Positions 32,128-41,965 of a DNA stretch of 64,000 nucleotides are shown in pieces; positions within the stretch are counted from its first letter, which is position 1, and every line of letters begins with the position of its first letter. The stretch spans positions 2,110,501 to 2,174,500 of the forward strand of contig NZ_CP107932.1 of the NCBI RefSeq assembly GCF_036032445.1, in the 5' to 3' direction. A program made the translations under genes and the position numbers. The notes beneath the pieces are model-generated. The model was not told where the DNA came from. It did no database searches and saw only the letters and a list, made by a program, of their open reading frames with translations. The stretch comes from Nocardia sp. NBC_00416 (lineage in GTDB: Bacteria; Actinomycetota; Actinomycetes; Mycobacteriales; Mycobacteriaceae).

Positions 32128-32934
32128 CTACGAGGCTTCATCCTGAGCGTTCGGCCAGCGTTTACGGGCGGCCTGCCGACTCATCCCCAGCACCCGGCCG
32201 ATGTCGCCATAGCTGGCGCCGGCGGCCAAGGCCGTCCGGGCGTATTCGTCGACTTGCGCGGCGGCGGCCGCACGCGCGTTCTCGGCTTCGGCCAGCGCCT
32301 CGAGCGCACCGTCCGCCGCGGCGAGCCCGGGCGGCAGACCTGCCATGACCAGCGGGCGCAGACACGGACCCAGTAGCTCGACCAGACGCTCCGCGGGCGC
32401 GTCCGCCACACCGGGAATGTGCACCATATAGCGCGCGACCAGTACGCCCAGGACCAGCGTGCCGATCAGCGCCGACCGCCGATCGGCGTCCGGGCCGGCC
32501 AGCACCCGAGTCCACGGGCTGGTCTCCGGGTTCACGATCGCGCACCGCACTGCGTGGGCCGCTTCCGGGTGGGTCAGCATCGACCGCAGCACCGGCATCG
32601 TCCGATCCTCCTTGCGGTCCACATCGGCCAGGGCGTGCCGCAAGAGCCGCTCACCGAGCTGCTCGGGCGGCCCTTCCAGCGCATCGTCCAGCGTGATCGC
32701 GATACCCGACACCGCGTCGAAAAGTGCGCTTTTGGCACCGAAGTGCTGCATCACGAGGGCCGGATCGACACCGGCCCGCTGGGCGATCGCCCTGATCGTC
32801 GTCTCGAGGTAGCCGCGATCGGCGAAGAGCGCCCGCGCCGCGTCCAGGATCTGCTGCCTGGTCTGCTCGCGCCGCTGCGCCCGGCTCGCGGTCGCATTCG
32901 GCGGCGCGGCGGTGTCCATTCGGCTCGACGTCAT
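32128..32934 (-). CDS. TetR-family regulator with extra C-terminal HTH
   Basis: 268 aa from ATG at 32934 (AGGA 5 nt upstream; another ATG 18 nt earlier lacks a site). The N-terminal TetR HTH is at about residues 40-68 (TTIRAIAQRAGVDPALVMQHFGAKSALF). After the usual ligand domain with RYMVHIPGVAD near 178, the last 50 residues form a second HTH: VDEYARTALAAGASYGDIGRVLGMSRQAARKRW, a sigma-region-4/HTH_38-like motif. Such a tail is rare in TetR proteins. It is divergent from an MFS exporter, whose promoter region has a CTGTAG dyad, and a different duplicated palindrome lies just past its stop near the P450. Confidence 0.88.
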   Translation of the reverse strand: MTSSRMDTAAPPNATASRAQRREQTRQQILDAARALFADRGYLETTIRAIAQRAGVDPALVMQHFGAKSALFDAVSGIAITLDDALEGPPEQLGERLLRHALADVDRKEDRTMPVLRSMLTHPEAAHAVRCAIVNPETSPWTRVLAGPDADRRSALIGTLVLGVLVARYMVHIPGVADAPAERLVELLGPCLRPLVMAGLPPGLAAADGALEALAEAENARAAAAAQVDEYARTALAAGASYGDIGRVLGMSRQAARKRWPNAQDEAS

Positions 32935-32951
32935 CGCATCCTCACTCAACA

Positions 32952-33000
32952 CCTGTAGACGAAATCATAGGATCTGCCTATGCTGTAGTCAGTCTACAGG
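32952..33000. promoter_or_regulatory. Nested operator between tetR and the MFS exporter
   Basis: CTGTAG-TCAGT-CTACAG at 32983-32999 is a perfect TetR-sized dyad. In addition CCTGTAGAC (32952-32960) pairs with GTCTACAGG (32992-33000), and CATAGG (32966-32971) pairs with CCTATG (32977-32982) inside it. The element lies in the divergent promoter region. Confidence 0.7.
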
Positions 33001-33067
33001 CGTAGAGCAGCGCGCATCGGGGCGAGCGGCTCACGCTGTCCCCCACCAACTCTGCGAACGGACTGAA

Positions 33068-34519
33068 ATGACCAGCCGAGAAAAGGTGCTCGCCGGCGAA
33101 CCGCCCGCCGACAGCGGCGTGAGCACACCCACTGGCCGGCGCGCGGCCATCGTCCTGGGCGTCATCGTGACCTGTCAGCTCATGGTCTCGGTCGACAGCA
33201 ACGTCGTCAATATCGCCCTGCCCGAGATCCAGTCCGGGCTGGGCATGTCCGCGGCCGCGCTGGCCTGGGTGTTCAGCGCATACTCCCTCGCCTACGGCGG
33301 TCTACTGCTGCTGGGCGGGCGCGCCAGCGATATTCTCGGGCGGCGCCGGATGTTCGTCTGGGGCCTGGCGCTCGTGGTCGTCGCCTCGATCCTCGGCGGG
33401 ATCGCGCCGAACGAGGGCCTGCTGATCGCGGCACGCGCCCTCCAGGGTGTCGGTTTCGCCTTCGCCGGCCCGGCCGCACTGTCGATGATCGCCGCCACCT
33501 TCGACGAAGGACCCCAGCGGGCCCGCGCCCTGGGGGTCTTCTCCATGGTCACCGGTTTCGGTATTACGCTCGGCCTCATCGTCGGTGGGATTCTCACCAG
33601 CCTGAGCTGGCGTCTGGTGTTCTTCATCAACGTCCCGATCGGTCTGGTCACCATCGTGCTGGCGCTGCGCTTTCTCACCGAGACCGAGCGGCATCCGGCC
33701 GAATTCGATTTCCTCGGCGCGATCCTGTCGACGCTGGGCATGGTCGGCATCGTCTACGGCCTGACGCGGGCGTCCGCCGACGGCTGGACCGGTCCCGGCA
33801 CGCTGGCCTCGTTCCTCGGCGGTGTGCTGCTGGTGGCACTCTTCGTCTACGTCGAACGCCGGGCCGAGCAGCCGATCATGCCGCTGCGGCTGCTGACCCA
33901 ACGCACCCGCGCCGGCGCCTACCTCACGTTCGTGCTGTTGATGGCCACGATGGCCGGCACCTACATCCTGCTTTCGCTCTACATCCAGGACGCCCTCGGT
34001 TTCAGCCCGCTCCTGGCCGGTATCGCGTTCCTGCCGATGGCGATCGTCCAGTTCGCTTCGGCGAAATCGGCGCCCAAGCTCATCGCCCGGTTCGGTCGCA
34101 AACCGGTACTGATCGCCGGTGTGGTGCTGATGCTGCTGGAAGCGGTGTGGCTGTCCACGACCACGGCATCGAGCAATTACTTCACCGGCGTGCTGGGGCC
34201 GTTCATCCTGCTCGGCGCCGGGCTGGGCTTCGCGTTCGTCACGCTGAACCTGACCGTGCTGGGCGGCCTGGAGAAGCGCGATATGGGCGCAGCTTCGGGC
34301 CTGCTGCAAGCGGCCCAGCAGATCGGGCTGGCGCTGGGCGTGGCCGTCCTCACCACGATCGAGCACACCGCCCGGACCGGAAGTGGGCAGGCGGGGCACG
34401 AGGCGCTGGCCCGCGGATTGTCCACCGCGGTCATCGCTGCCGTCGTCTTCGCCGCCCTCGCGCTGCTGATCAGCCTGTTCGTGATACGGATCCCGAAGCA
34501 GCCGGCTGTCACGGCCTGA
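33068..34519 (+). CDS. MFS drug transporter, EmrB/QacA (DHA2) type
   Basis: 483 aa with 14 predicted helices. Motif A GGRASDILGRRRMF at about residues 83-96, and GLIVGGILTSLSWRLVFFINVPI around 174-196 covers the exporter motif C region. ATG at 33068 was preferred; open frame upstream of it belongs to the operator region. It is divergent from the TetR-HTH regulator, placed between the P450/TetR genes and the LAL regulator of the polyketide region, so it may export the polyketide or give self-resistance (inference). It ends at a strong bidirectional terminator. Confidence 0.92.
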   Translation: MTSREKVLAGEPPADSGVSTPTGRRAAIVLGVIVTCQLMVSVDSNVVNIALPEIQSGLGMSAAALAWVFSAYSLAYGGLLLLGGRASDILGRRRMFVWGLALVVVASILGGIAPNEGLLIAARALQGVGFAFAGPAALSMIAATFDEGPQRARALGVFSMVTGFGITLGLIVGGILTSLSWRLVFFINVPIGLVTIVLALRFLTETERHPAEFDFLGAILSTLGMVGIVYGLTRASADGWTGPGTLASFLGGVLLVALFVYVERRAEQPIMPLRLLTQRTRAGAYLTFVLLMATMAGTYILLSLYIQDALGFSPLLAGIAFLPMAIVQFASAKSAPKLIARFGRKPVLIAGVVLMLLEAVWLSTTTASSNYFTGVLGPFILLGAGLGFAFVTLNLTVLGGLEKRDMGAASGLLQAAQQIGLALGVAVLTTIEHTARTGSGQAGHEALARGLSTAVIAAVVFAALALLISLFVIRIPKQPAVTA

Positions 34520-34525
34520 GTTCGC

Positions 34526-34559
34526 ACCGGTCCCCTCCGGAACCACCGGGGGGACCGGT
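34526..34559. terminator. Bidirectional terminator between MFS and LuxR genes
   Basis: ACCGGTCCCC (34526-34535) pairs with GGGGACCGGT (34550-34559), and an inner CCGG (34537-34540) with CCGG (34546-34549), around a 5-nt loop. It fills the 42-bp convergent gap. Confidence 0.85.
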
Positions 34560-34561
34560 CA

Positions 34562-37408
34562 TCATCTCGAGAGGAGGGGCTGACGATCGGTATCCACACC
34601 GGAACGCGCCGCCGCACCGCGGTTTCCGACCCCGGAACCGTTGAGATGGGCCGCGAGCTCTCCCCGGCCCTTGACCCGAAGCTTCCGATAGACGTGCGTC
34701 AGATGCTGCTCGACCGTGCTGACCGTGATGTACAACTCGGCCGCGATCTCCCTGTTGGTATGACCGCTCGCCGCCAGCAGCACCACCCGGCGCTCGGCCG
34801 CGCTCAACATCTCGTTATCGGTGTCGGCCGGGCTCGTGGCGGGCGTGATCGCGACCGGTTCGGGCAGCCTGCGACCGAAATCCAGCCGGCCCAGCAGCGG
34901 CGCCAGCGACCCGGCCTCGGCGAGCCGGACCGCGCGCTGGGCGGACTGCCGCGCCCGGCGGGGATCGCCGAGGCGCATATGGGTATCGCTCAGATCGGCT
35001 ACCGCATAGGCCAGCTCCACCCGGTCCGCGCAGTTCTCCAGGGCATCGACGGCCCGCAGCAGGGTCTCCTTCCGGATCCGCGGATCGGTTTCGGTCGCCG
35101 CCAGCGTCCGCAGCGCGATACCGCGGGCGCGCGGCTGCTGGTCGGTCGTGCGCGACAACTGCTCGGCGGCCAGCTCGCCCGCCTGCCCCTCCCGCCCGAG
35201 TCGCAGCAGAACCCGCACGGCGTCGGCGCGCCAGGGCACGAATGTCGGCTGGTCGATACCCCATTCATCCATCAGCCGACCACAGGTGAGCAGGTCGTCC
35301 AACGCCGCGGGCAGCCGATCGGCGGCCAGCAGCCGACGGCCTCTGGCATAGAGGTATTGGACGCCGTACCGGGTGTCGAAGACGGCATCGGGCATTTCGG
35401 TGAGGCATTCGTCGGCGGTCTGCCAGTCGCCGAGCGCGGTAGCCGCGATCAGGACCTTCGACATCACCGAACCGATGGCGACTCCCCAGGCTTCCCGGGG
35501 CAGCAGCCGCAACGCGGCCAGCCCGTCCCGCCGCGCGCCGTGCATATCGCCCTGCCGGATCGCGACCTCGGCGCGCAGCGCGGTGAACAGCGCCTGCCAC
35601 GTGCGGGCCCCGCGCGTGATCGATTCGTCCAGCAGCGCGTTGCACCATTGCTCGGCCGCGGCGGCCCGATCGGCGTGCGCCAGCGCCAGCAACGCCGCCA
35701 CTATCGAATTCAGCCGGGGCCCGTCGAGCGGAGTGGTCCGCAACAGCCATTCCGCGGTCGGCACGGTGTGCTCGGTGGGGCCGCTTTCCAGTACATCGGC
35801 GAGCAGCGCCGGGCCCCGCACCGGCCGGTTCGCGACGACCGCCACCTGCGCGCTGTGGCACAGCACCGTGGGCCATCCGCTACCTGCCAGCGCCGGGTGC
35901 GTGGACCGTATCCAGGTGTACACCGAGGACAGGTCGGCCGCCGCACGATCGTCCAGGCTGTCCGCCGTGTGTTCGAGCCGTTCGAGGATCACGGCGGCCT
36001 CCGACAACCGGCCCTGCCACAACAGCGGCCGCAGTAGGCCGATCATCTGGTCGACCGGTACCCGGCCCCCGCGTACCGCGTCGAGCACGGCCGCGACCTG
36101 GGCCTGCGCATTGTCGGGCTGAACCCGGAACTCGGTGTGGATGCGCAGAATCGCCACCGCTATCCGCTGTTCCAGACCGGCCGAGACGGTTTCGGCCAGG
36201 CGCAGACATTGCGCGGCGAAGCCGAGATCGTCACGGCGCAGCGCTTCCTGCGCTGAGGTCATGAGCACGTCCAGCGCCCACGGCGGGCGCGCACAGCCGG
36301 CCGCCACCAGGTGTATCCCGACCCGGCAGGCACGTTCGCCGTTGTCGCGCAGCAGCCCGGCGGCGCGGTTGTGCAGCTCTGCGCGCGCCGGGCCGGAAAG
36401 CGCGCTCAATACTGCGGTCCGGGTGGCCGGATGCCGGAATCGCCGGCCGTCGAGTATTCCGGCGGCACTCATCGCGGCGATCACCCCGGTGACCGTGTCC
36501 TCGTCCTCGCCGACCAGCTGCGGCAGCACAGAATAACAACCCGATTCGACCAGTGCCGCAAGACATTCCGCGGTACGGAGGAAGATGCGACCGCCCCGGT
36601 GCAGGCACGCCAACGCCGCTTTGGCGAATTCCTCCCCGGCGATCGGCTCGTCCAGCGGCTCGGCCGGGGACCGTCCGGTGATCTTGTTGTCCTCGATGAG
36701 CGCCTTCAGCAGAAAGGGACTGCCCCCGGTGATCCGGTGCCAGGGCCGGGCTCGCTCCTGGTCCACCGCGACCCCGAGATGTTCGGTGAGCAGTTCCCGG
36801 ACACCGTCGGGAGTCAGCGGATCGGCTCGCAGCAGCCGGAAGCGTGGCTGGCGGAGCAATTCGGTGACCAGCACCGCACGCTGCTGGTCGGCCGACAGCG
36901 GGACGTCCATCTGCGTGACCACAATGAGCACGCGGGCGGCGCGGAGCCGGCCGCCGAAGTACAGCAGGGATTGCAACGACGCGAGATCCGCGTGTTGCAG
37001 GTCGTCCACGATGACTGCCACCGGCGCCGAGTCCGAAAGACGTTGCACCGTCGCCCACAATTCCTGATTGGCGTGGTTGTGCAGAAACGGCGCGCCGTCA
37101 TCACTGCCGACCGGCCGCGTAACGCTGTCGGTGAGCAACCGCTGAATCCGGCGCTGATCGATCGGATCGGGCAGCCCCGCGAACAGTTGGCGAAGAATTC
37201 CGAATGGTTGATCGTATTCCCGTGGCGAACCGACGGCTTCGAGTACGGTGGCGCCTTCGGAATTGAGCCTTTCGATGAAAACCTTGAGCAGTTCGGTCTT
37301 CCCACCTGCGACCGGGCCGACGATCTGCGAGATTCCGCCCTTGCCTTCGCTGCACTGCTGATAGATTCTGTCAAGGGAAACAATCTGTGATCTGCGTTCC
37401 ACAAACAT
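34562..37408 (-). CDS. LuxR-family regulator of the LAL (large ATP-binding) type
   Basis: 948 aa. Walker A GPVAGGKT at about residues 31-38 and Walker B VAVIVDDLQHAD at about 130-141 form the N-terminal NTPase (AAA_16). A long helical, TPR-like middle follows (about 380-860). The LuxR HTH is at about 864-925 with SAAERRVVLLAASGHTNREIAAELYITVSTVEQHL. This size and layout define LAL regulators, frequent pathway-specific activators of macrolide and other PKS clusters. It lies at the downstream end of the ABC/PKS block and is convergent with an MFS exporter. A GTGGT-n6-ACCAC dyad (37447-37462) precedes it. It is the best candidate for binding the TAGGGGT motifs; this is inference. Confidence 0.93.
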   Translation of the reverse strand: MFVERRSQIVSLDRIYQQCSEGKGGISQIVGPVAGGKTELLKVFIERLNSEGATVLEAVGSPREYDQPFGILRQLFAGLPDPIDQRRIQRLLTDSVTRPVGSDDGAPFLHNHANQELWATVQRLSDSAPVAVIVDDLQHADLASLQSLLYFGGRLRAARVLIVVTQMDVPLSADQQRAVLVTELLRQPRFRLLRADPLTPDGVRELLTEHLGVAVDQERARPWHRITGGSPFLLKALIEDNKITGRSPAEPLDEPIAGEEFAKAALACLHRGGRIFLRTAECLAALVESGCYSVLPQLVGEDEDTVTGVIAAMSAAGILDGRRFRHPATRTAVLSALSGPARAELHNRAAGLLRDNGERACRVGIHLVAAGCARPPWALDVLMTSAQEALRRDDLGFAAQCLRLAETVSAGLEQRIAVAILRIHTEFRVQPDNAQAQVAAVLDAVRGGRVPVDQMIGLLRPLLWQGRLSEAAVILERLEHTADSLDDRAAADLSSVYTWIRSTHPALAGSGWPTVLCHSAQVAVVANRPVRGPALLADVLESGPTEHTVPTAEWLLRTTPLDGPRLNSIVAALLALAHADRAAAAEQWCNALLDESITRGARTWQALFTALRAEVAIRQGDMHGARRDGLAALRLLPREAWGVAIGSVMSKVLIAATALGDWQTADECLTEMPDAVFDTRYGVQYLYARGRRLLAADRLPAALDDLLTCGRLMDEWGIDQPTFVPWRADAVRVLLRLGREGQAGELAAEQLSRTTDQQPRARGIALRTLAATETDPRIRKETLLRAVDALENCADRVELAYAVADLSDTHMRLGDPRRARQSAQRAVRLAEAGSLAPLLGRLDFGRRLPEPVAITPATSPADTDNEMLSAAERRVVLLAASGHTNREIAAELYITVSTVEQHLTHVYRKLRVKGRGELAAHLNGSGVGNRGAAARSGVDTDRQPLLSR

Positions 37409-37751
37409 ATGACCCCCGACGTAGCGCTTGGGAATCCTCGAAATCGGTGGTCACAGAACCACACCGTTCTGCGAGACTCCGTGGGACGAGGTCTCGGACA
37501 GCTCTACGCGACAGGGCCGGAAAACGACACATCACTCTCGACGCGACATCGCGTCATATTTCCGGCTGAGCGCGCATAGAGCATATGGCCGAATCTGAAT
37601 ATTTCCGTGTCGTTGTCATGATAACCGGCCGACGAGCCCGTCGCAGGGCGCCGGCGCGGCCGCCGCCCGTCCGGACGGGCTGAACACAGTAGATTTCCGA
37701 CATCGAATTAGATTCAGGCCGAGCAGATCTCGAGTGCGCGCAATTCGCCGA
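37409..37751. other. Intergenic region between VOC gene and LuxR gene
   Basis: 343 bp on the transcribed path from the VOC stop to the LuxR start. It holds the palindrome GCCCGTCCGGACGGGC (37665-37680), a likely terminator for the ABC/FAD/VOC operon, and the presumed luxR promoter nearer 37450. The DNA around 37500-37620 is AT-richer than its surroundings. No gene is supported and no TAGGGGT motif is present here. Confidence 0.5.
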
Positions 37752-38150
37752 CTATGCCGGACGCCGAACCGCACTCTCGTCGTCGAACACCTGCCGCGCC
37801 AGATCGTCGCGGAACTCGATGTACTCGTATTCGACACCGTCGGTGTGCCGGGCGAGGAAACCGCGACCCGCCGGTCCGTCGAACGGCGGCAGGGTGACTT
37901 CGGCACCGGCTCCCTCCACCGTCGCCAGCACCGCGGCGATATCGTCGACGATCACCGGGCCGACCGTGCCGCGGTACCGGTCGAGCGCCTCGTCCGCGCC
38001 CGCCACGACGCAGAAACCGCCGATCAGCCCGATCTCGAACCTGCCGAACCGGACGCGCAGATCCAGATCTCGCCCGGTCAGTTCCCGCAGTACCGGCAGC
38101 GTGGCGTCCAGGTCGTTGGTGAGTACACGAGCATAGGTCTTACGAATCAT
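37752..38150 (-). CDS. VOC (glyoxalase/bleomycin-resistance) family protein
   Basis: 132 aa, one paired beta-alpha-beta-beta-beta module set as in the vicinal oxygen chelate superfamily. It begins MIRKTYARVLTNDLDATL and ends in the FLARHTDGVEYEYIEFRDD strand that usually supplies a metal glutamate or a binding surface. Functions range from dioxygenase and epimerase to antibiotic sequestration. It overlaps the upstream FAD-protein gene by 4 bp (ATGA) and is the last gene of the transporter operon, so it may act on the same substrate or bind the product for self-protection (inference). Confidence 0.8.
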   Translation of the reverse strand: MIRKTYARVLTNDLDATLPVLRELTGRDLDLRVRFGRFEIGLIGGFCVVAGADEALDRYRGTVGPVIVDDIAAVLATVEGAGAEVTLPPFDGPAGRGFLARHTDGVEYEYIEFRDDLARQVFDDESAVRRPA

Positions 38151-40117
38151 TGATCTCCCGATCTCGTTTCGGATTTCTCCGCCGCCGGTGCGGCGCTCAG
38201 CGCGCGCAGTATCTGCCGGGCGACACGGTCGTTCTCCCGGAAGCCGAGCGCGTTGGTCCGCGGGCGGCTGAACGCGCCCGCCACGCGCAGGCTGGTGTGC
38301 GGCCCCAGCGCGAATCGCCGCGGATGCACCACGCCGGCGGCGTCGAACAGTTGCCCGTCGATGCCGGAGGTGTGGATCCTGCCGGTTCGCTGCCCGGCCC
38401 CGTCCATGGCCAGCGATTCCTCGCCGAGCTGTCCGCGGGCGTGCAGTGCCCGCACGATGGGGTTCGTCGTCCGCGTGACATCCGGCGCGGGCAACCGGGC
38501 ATCGATGAGCGTCGTCGCCGTGAACGTGCCGGGCGACTTCCGGCTGCCGCCGATGAACACCCCCCGCTGCTCATCGGGTTCGGACCACATGTCGGGTCCG
38601 ACGAACGACACCACACCGGCGCGTTCCAAGGCCAGCAGTTCGTCCAGCCGCACCCGGGGCGGACCGCTGCCCATATAACTGAAGAAACCGAACCACCAGC
38701 CGTCCACGTCGACCGCCTGCGACTTCGCGTCCAGTTTGCCGGTGGCCACCGCACGGGGCAGCTGCCGGAACACCGAGAGCATCGCGCCGACCGCGCCGAG
38801 GTCGGCGCTGAACGCGTCGTCACCGCAGCGGGCCAGCACGTCCTCGATATGGTCACGGACACCGGCCGCCATCGCGTCGGCATCGGCGGCGATCGCACGG
38901 GCCAGTGGCCCGTCCAGGTCCATCGGATCGAAACGGTCGGCGGCGCGGGGAACGGCCTTGCGCACCAGTCTGCGCAGTTCGTCGCTGGCCCAGGCCAGGT
39001 CGGCGTAGTGCGCGCCGAAATCCGCGAACCGCATCTGCACCCGTTCCGGATGCGCGGTGAACAGCTCCGTGTAGTAGCCCCAGCCGAGTTCCTTGGCGAT
39101 CAACGGCCACAGATCCGTCCAGAACCGGATCGGACCGGGCCGGGCGGCCAGGGCGTCGATCTCGGTGGGCCCGAAGAAGCGGGGCAGTTCCGCGGGCACG
39201 CCGAGCAAGCGGTAGTCGATCTTGGGCCGGTACGGAACCCCGCGCCGCGAACCCACATAGAGTTCCGGCTCGGCACCGGAGCGCACATAGGTCAGGCGCC
39301 CGTCCGGCGCCGTCTCGAACCGGCCCCCGCGGCCTTCGGTCAGCAGTGTCATCAGATCGATGAACGCGAGGCCGATCCCACGGACGAGCACCGGTTCGGC
39401 GGGTCGGATCGCCGACAGGTCGGCATCGGCGGTGTAGGTGGGCGGTAGATATCGAAGACCGTGCCGTCGGGCGAATCGCGTCAGGGCCTGTCCGGCCTCG
39501 TCCGCGTGGGCGTCCAGGTGCCCGACGGTGAGCACCACGACGTCGACCCGCAACGGCTCCGGCCGGTCGCCCAGCCAGACCAGTTGCTCGCCGCCGGGGC
39601 CTTCGGTGAGATCGACCGCCTCAGCGGTGTGCACGCGCACATCGATCGATTCCGGACAGGTCGCGATGACCCGCTCATAACACCAGCGCAGGTAGGCGCT
39701 CTGCAGGCGACGGGTGTGGAAACTCGCCGGCGTGGCGCCGTTCAGTTCCGCGCGCAGGCCGGGGTCGATCTCGGCCGTCAGCGTGCCGTCGCGCACCTGC
39801 TCGGTCCATTCGGCCAGCGTCGGGCCCGGCCGCACCGGGCCTTCGCACAGCACGGTGTCGTCGGTGAACATCGTGACGTCACGTGCCTTCGAGTTCATCA
39901 TCAGCAGCGGGGACTGGTCGTGCCGCCAGATCCGGCCGGGTCCGGGTGGATACGGGTCGACCAGATGGACGGTGAACCGCTGGCCGCCGAGCAGCTCGGG
40001 CGCGCTCGCGCAGAGGCGCTCGAGCACCCCGATTCCTTTCGGCCCGGCGCCGACGATGGCGACGGCGCGTGGGCGGGGTACTGAGTCGGCGGCGGCCGCC
40101 GGCGAGGGTGAGTACAT
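38147..40117 (-). CDS. FAD/NAD(P)-binding protein (PF13454-type oxidoreductase)
   Basis: 656 aa from ATG at 40117 (GGAG 6 nt upstream; a TTG 15 nt earlier is weaker). The N-terminal dinucleotide motif is VAIVGAGPKGIGVLERL at about residues 18-34, followed by HLVDPYPPGPGRIWR. A second nucleotide region holds VVVLTVGHLDAH near 190-200. The central GIGLAFIDLMTLLTEGRGG and the size match the large FAD-NAD(P)-binding protein family of uncertain function. It starts 15 nt after the ABC ATPase gene and overlaps the VOC gene, so it belongs to the transporter operon. The reaction is unknown; a flavin-dependent oxidation of the imported compound or of the polyketide is possible. Confidence 0.8.
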   Translation of the reverse strand: MYSPSPAAAADSVPRPRAVAIVGAGPKGIGVLERLCASAPELLGGQRFTVHLVDPYPPGPGRIWRHDQSPLLMMNSKARDVTMFTDDTVLCEGPVRPGPTLAEWTEQVRDGTLTAEIDPGLRAELNGATPASFHTRRLQSAYLRWCYERVIATCPESIDVRVHTAEAVDLTEGPGGEQLVWLGDRPEPLRVDVVVLTVGHLDAHADEAGQALTRFARRHGLRYLPPTYTADADLSAIRPAEPVLVRGIGLAFIDLMTLLTEGRGGRFETAPDGRLTYVRSGAEPELYVGSRRGVPYRPKIDYRLLGVPAELPRFFGPTEIDALAARPGPIRFWTDLWPLIAKELGWGYYTELFTAHPERVQMRFADFGAHYADLAWASDELRRLVRKAVPRAADRFDPMDLDGPLARAIAADADAMAAGVRDHIEDVLARCGDDAFSADLGAVGAMLSVFRQLPRAVATGKLDAKSQAVDVDGWWFGFFSYMGSGPPRVRLDELLALERAGVVSFVGPDMWSEPDEQRGVFIGGSRKSPGTFTATTLIDARLPAPDVTRTTNPIVRALHARGQLGEESLAMDGAGQRTGRIHTSGIDGQLFDAAGVVHPRRFALGPHTSLRVAGAFSRPRTNALGFRENDRVARQILRALSAAPAAEKSETRSGDQ

Positions 40118-40132
40118 GGCGACTCCGCGCAA

Positions 40133-41965
40133 TCATCCCGGCAGCGAGACCACTCGCCCGTGATGCGCGGACGAGTCGGGGTCGTCGGCGCGCACGACGG
40201 TCGCGGCGAGCAGCTCGCTGGTGTACGGGTCTTCGGGCTGGGAGAACACTCGGCTCGCTTCGCCTTCCTCCACGATCCGGCCGTCCTTCATCACCAGGAT
40301 CCGGTCGCTGAGATGGTGGATGACGCCCAGATCGTGGGAGATGAACAGCATGGCGACGCCGAGTTCGTGCTGCAGTGTGGTCAGCAGATCGAGGATCTGC
40401 GCCTGAATGGAGACATCCAGCGCGGAGACCGGTTCGTCGCAGATCAGCACCTCCGGTTCGGTGGCGAGCGCCCGGGCGATCCCCACCCGCTGCCGCTGCC
40501 CGCCGGAGAGTTCGCGCGGCCGGCGGCGCAGCACATTCTCCGCCAGACCGACCTGGTCGAGCAGTTCGAGCGTTCTCGCCCGGCGGCCGGGCCCGCGGGG
40601 TACTCCGGCGGACGCGATCGCCTCACCCAGGATTCGCTCCACGGTCGGGCGCGGATCGAACGAACCGAGGGCGTCCTGGTACACCGGCTGGATCCGGTGT
40701 CGCCGTGGCCGCCGGACGCGTTCGGGCACATCACTCCACGGCTGCCCGTCGAAACGGACGCTGCCCGAATCCGGCCGGGTCAGACCGAGCACGATCCGCC
40801 CGGTGGTGGTCTTGCCGGAACCCGACTCACCGACCACACCCAGCACCTCACCGGCCCGCAGTGTGAAGGACACGTCCCGGACCGCGTCGTGCCAGCCGCC
40901 GGCCGACCGGTACCGCTTGACGAGACCGTCGACCTCGAGGAGTGCCCGCCCGGGTCCCTTGTCCCGTGCCGGCGCCGGCGCCGGCGCCGGCGCGGCGGCG
41001 CGGATCACGGTGCCGGGATGCCAGCACCGGAAGTCGTGCGCGCCACCGATATCGGTCGGGGCGGGCATCTCGCGCACGCACAATGCGTCGGCCAGTGGGC
41101 AGCGTGCGGCGTAGGGGCAACCGTCCGGACCCGCGGGCGGGCGGGCCGGCGCGGCCACCGACAGCCGGCTGCCCCTGCTGTCCCCGGTGGGCACCGCGGC
41201 GAGCAACGCCCGGGTGTAGGGGTGGCGCGGATCGCGCAGGATCTGTTCGGCCGGACCGCGTTCGACGATCCGCCCGCCGTACATCACCGCGACCCGGTCC
41301 GCGAGCCGGGATACGACGGTCAGGTCGTGACTGATCAGCAGCATCGACATACCGCCCGCGCGCAGTTCGCGCAGCAGATCCAGCACCTGCGCCTGGACCG
41401 TGGCGTCCAGTGCGGTCGTCGGTTCGTCGGCGAGCAGCAACTCGGGGCCGGCGGCCACGGCCGAGGCGATGAGCGCCCGCTGGCGCAGCCCGCCGGACAG
41501 CTCGTGAGGATACTGCCGGGCGCGGCGCCGCGGCTCGGGGACGCCGACCTCGGCGAGCAGCGACAGCACCCGGCTGTCGATCTCGGACCGCCCGGCGGTG
41601 GTGTGGGTCCGCAGGGTCTCCGCGATCTCGGCGCCGGTGCGGCGCAGCGGATCCAGGGCGACCATGGCATCCTGCAGGACCAGCGCTATCCGGCGGCCGC
41701 GCAAGGCGCGCCACCGGGTTTCGTCGAGGTCGCGCAGATCCTCGCCGCCGAAACTGAGTTGTCCGGCGGTGACGGTCGCGCGGTCACCGGTCAAACCCAT
41801 CAGGGTGCGCGCGGTGACGCTCTTTCCCGAGCCCGATTCACCGATGAGCGCCAGGCACTCCCCCGGCCCGACCTCGAACGACACATCGCGGACCGCCCGG
41901 ATCCGGTCGGGTCCCGATCCGAAACTCACCTCGAGTCCGTCGACCACCAGATGTGCCTTGCTCAT
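40133..41965 (-). CDS. Oligopeptide-type ABC transporter, fused dual ATP-binding protein
   Basis: 610 aa: two complete ATPase domains in one chain (DppD-DppF or OppD-OppF-like). Domain 1: Walker A GESGSGKS at about 38, signature LSGGLRQR at about 150, Walker [13 protein letters not shown]. Domain 2: GESGSGKT at about 385, signature LSGGQRQR at about 498, [11 protein letters not shown]. Between them lie the oligopeptide-specific segment with [14 protein letters not shown]...CW (cysteines of an iron-sulfur or structural motif) and a short Ala-Pro repeat linker. ATG at 41965 overlaps the DppC-like stop by 4 bp. It works with the two permeases and the binding protein just upstream. Confidence 0.93.
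   Translation of the reverse strand: MSKAHLVVDGLEVSFGSGPDRIRAVRDVSFEVGPGECLALIGESGSGKSVTARTLMGLTGDRATVTAGQLSFGGEDLRDLDETRWRALRGRRIALVLQDAMVALDPLRRTGAEIAETLRTHTTAGRSEIDSRVLSLLAEVGVPEPRRRARQYPHELSGGLRQRALIASAVAAGPELLLADEPTTALDATVQAQVLDLLRELRAGGMSMLLISHDLTVVSRLADRVAVMYGGRIVERGPAEQILRDPRHPYTRALLAAVPTGDSRGSRLSVAAPARPPAGPDGCPYAARCPLADALCVREMPAPTDIGGAHDFRCWHPGTVIRAAAPAPAPAPARDKGPGRALLEVDGLVKRYRSAGGWHDAVRDVSFTLRAGEVLGVVGESGSGKTTTGRIVLGLTRPDSGSVRFDGQPWSDVPERVRRPRRHRIQPVYQDALGSFDPRPTVERILGEAIASAGVPRGPGRRARTLELLDQVGLAENVLRRRPRELSGGQRQRVGIARALATEPEVLICDEPVSALDVSIQAQILDLLTTLQHELGVAMLFISHDLGVIHHLSDRILVMKDGRIVEEGEASRVFSQPEDPYTSELLAATVVRADDPDSSAHHGRVVSLPG

Noticed and set aside
34646..36037. 463-codon plus-strand open frame opposite the LuxR gene
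   Set aside because: Antisense to a fully convincing LAL regulator; the composition is a mirror of its codon bias.
40970..40996. Tandem GCCGGC repeat
   Set aside because: Encodes the Ala-Pro linker between the two ATPase domains; simple linker repeat, not a regulatory or mobile element.
41217..41223. TAGGGGT inside the ABC ATPase gene
   Set aside because: Lies in conserved coding sequence (HPYTRALL region) and is explained by codon choice.
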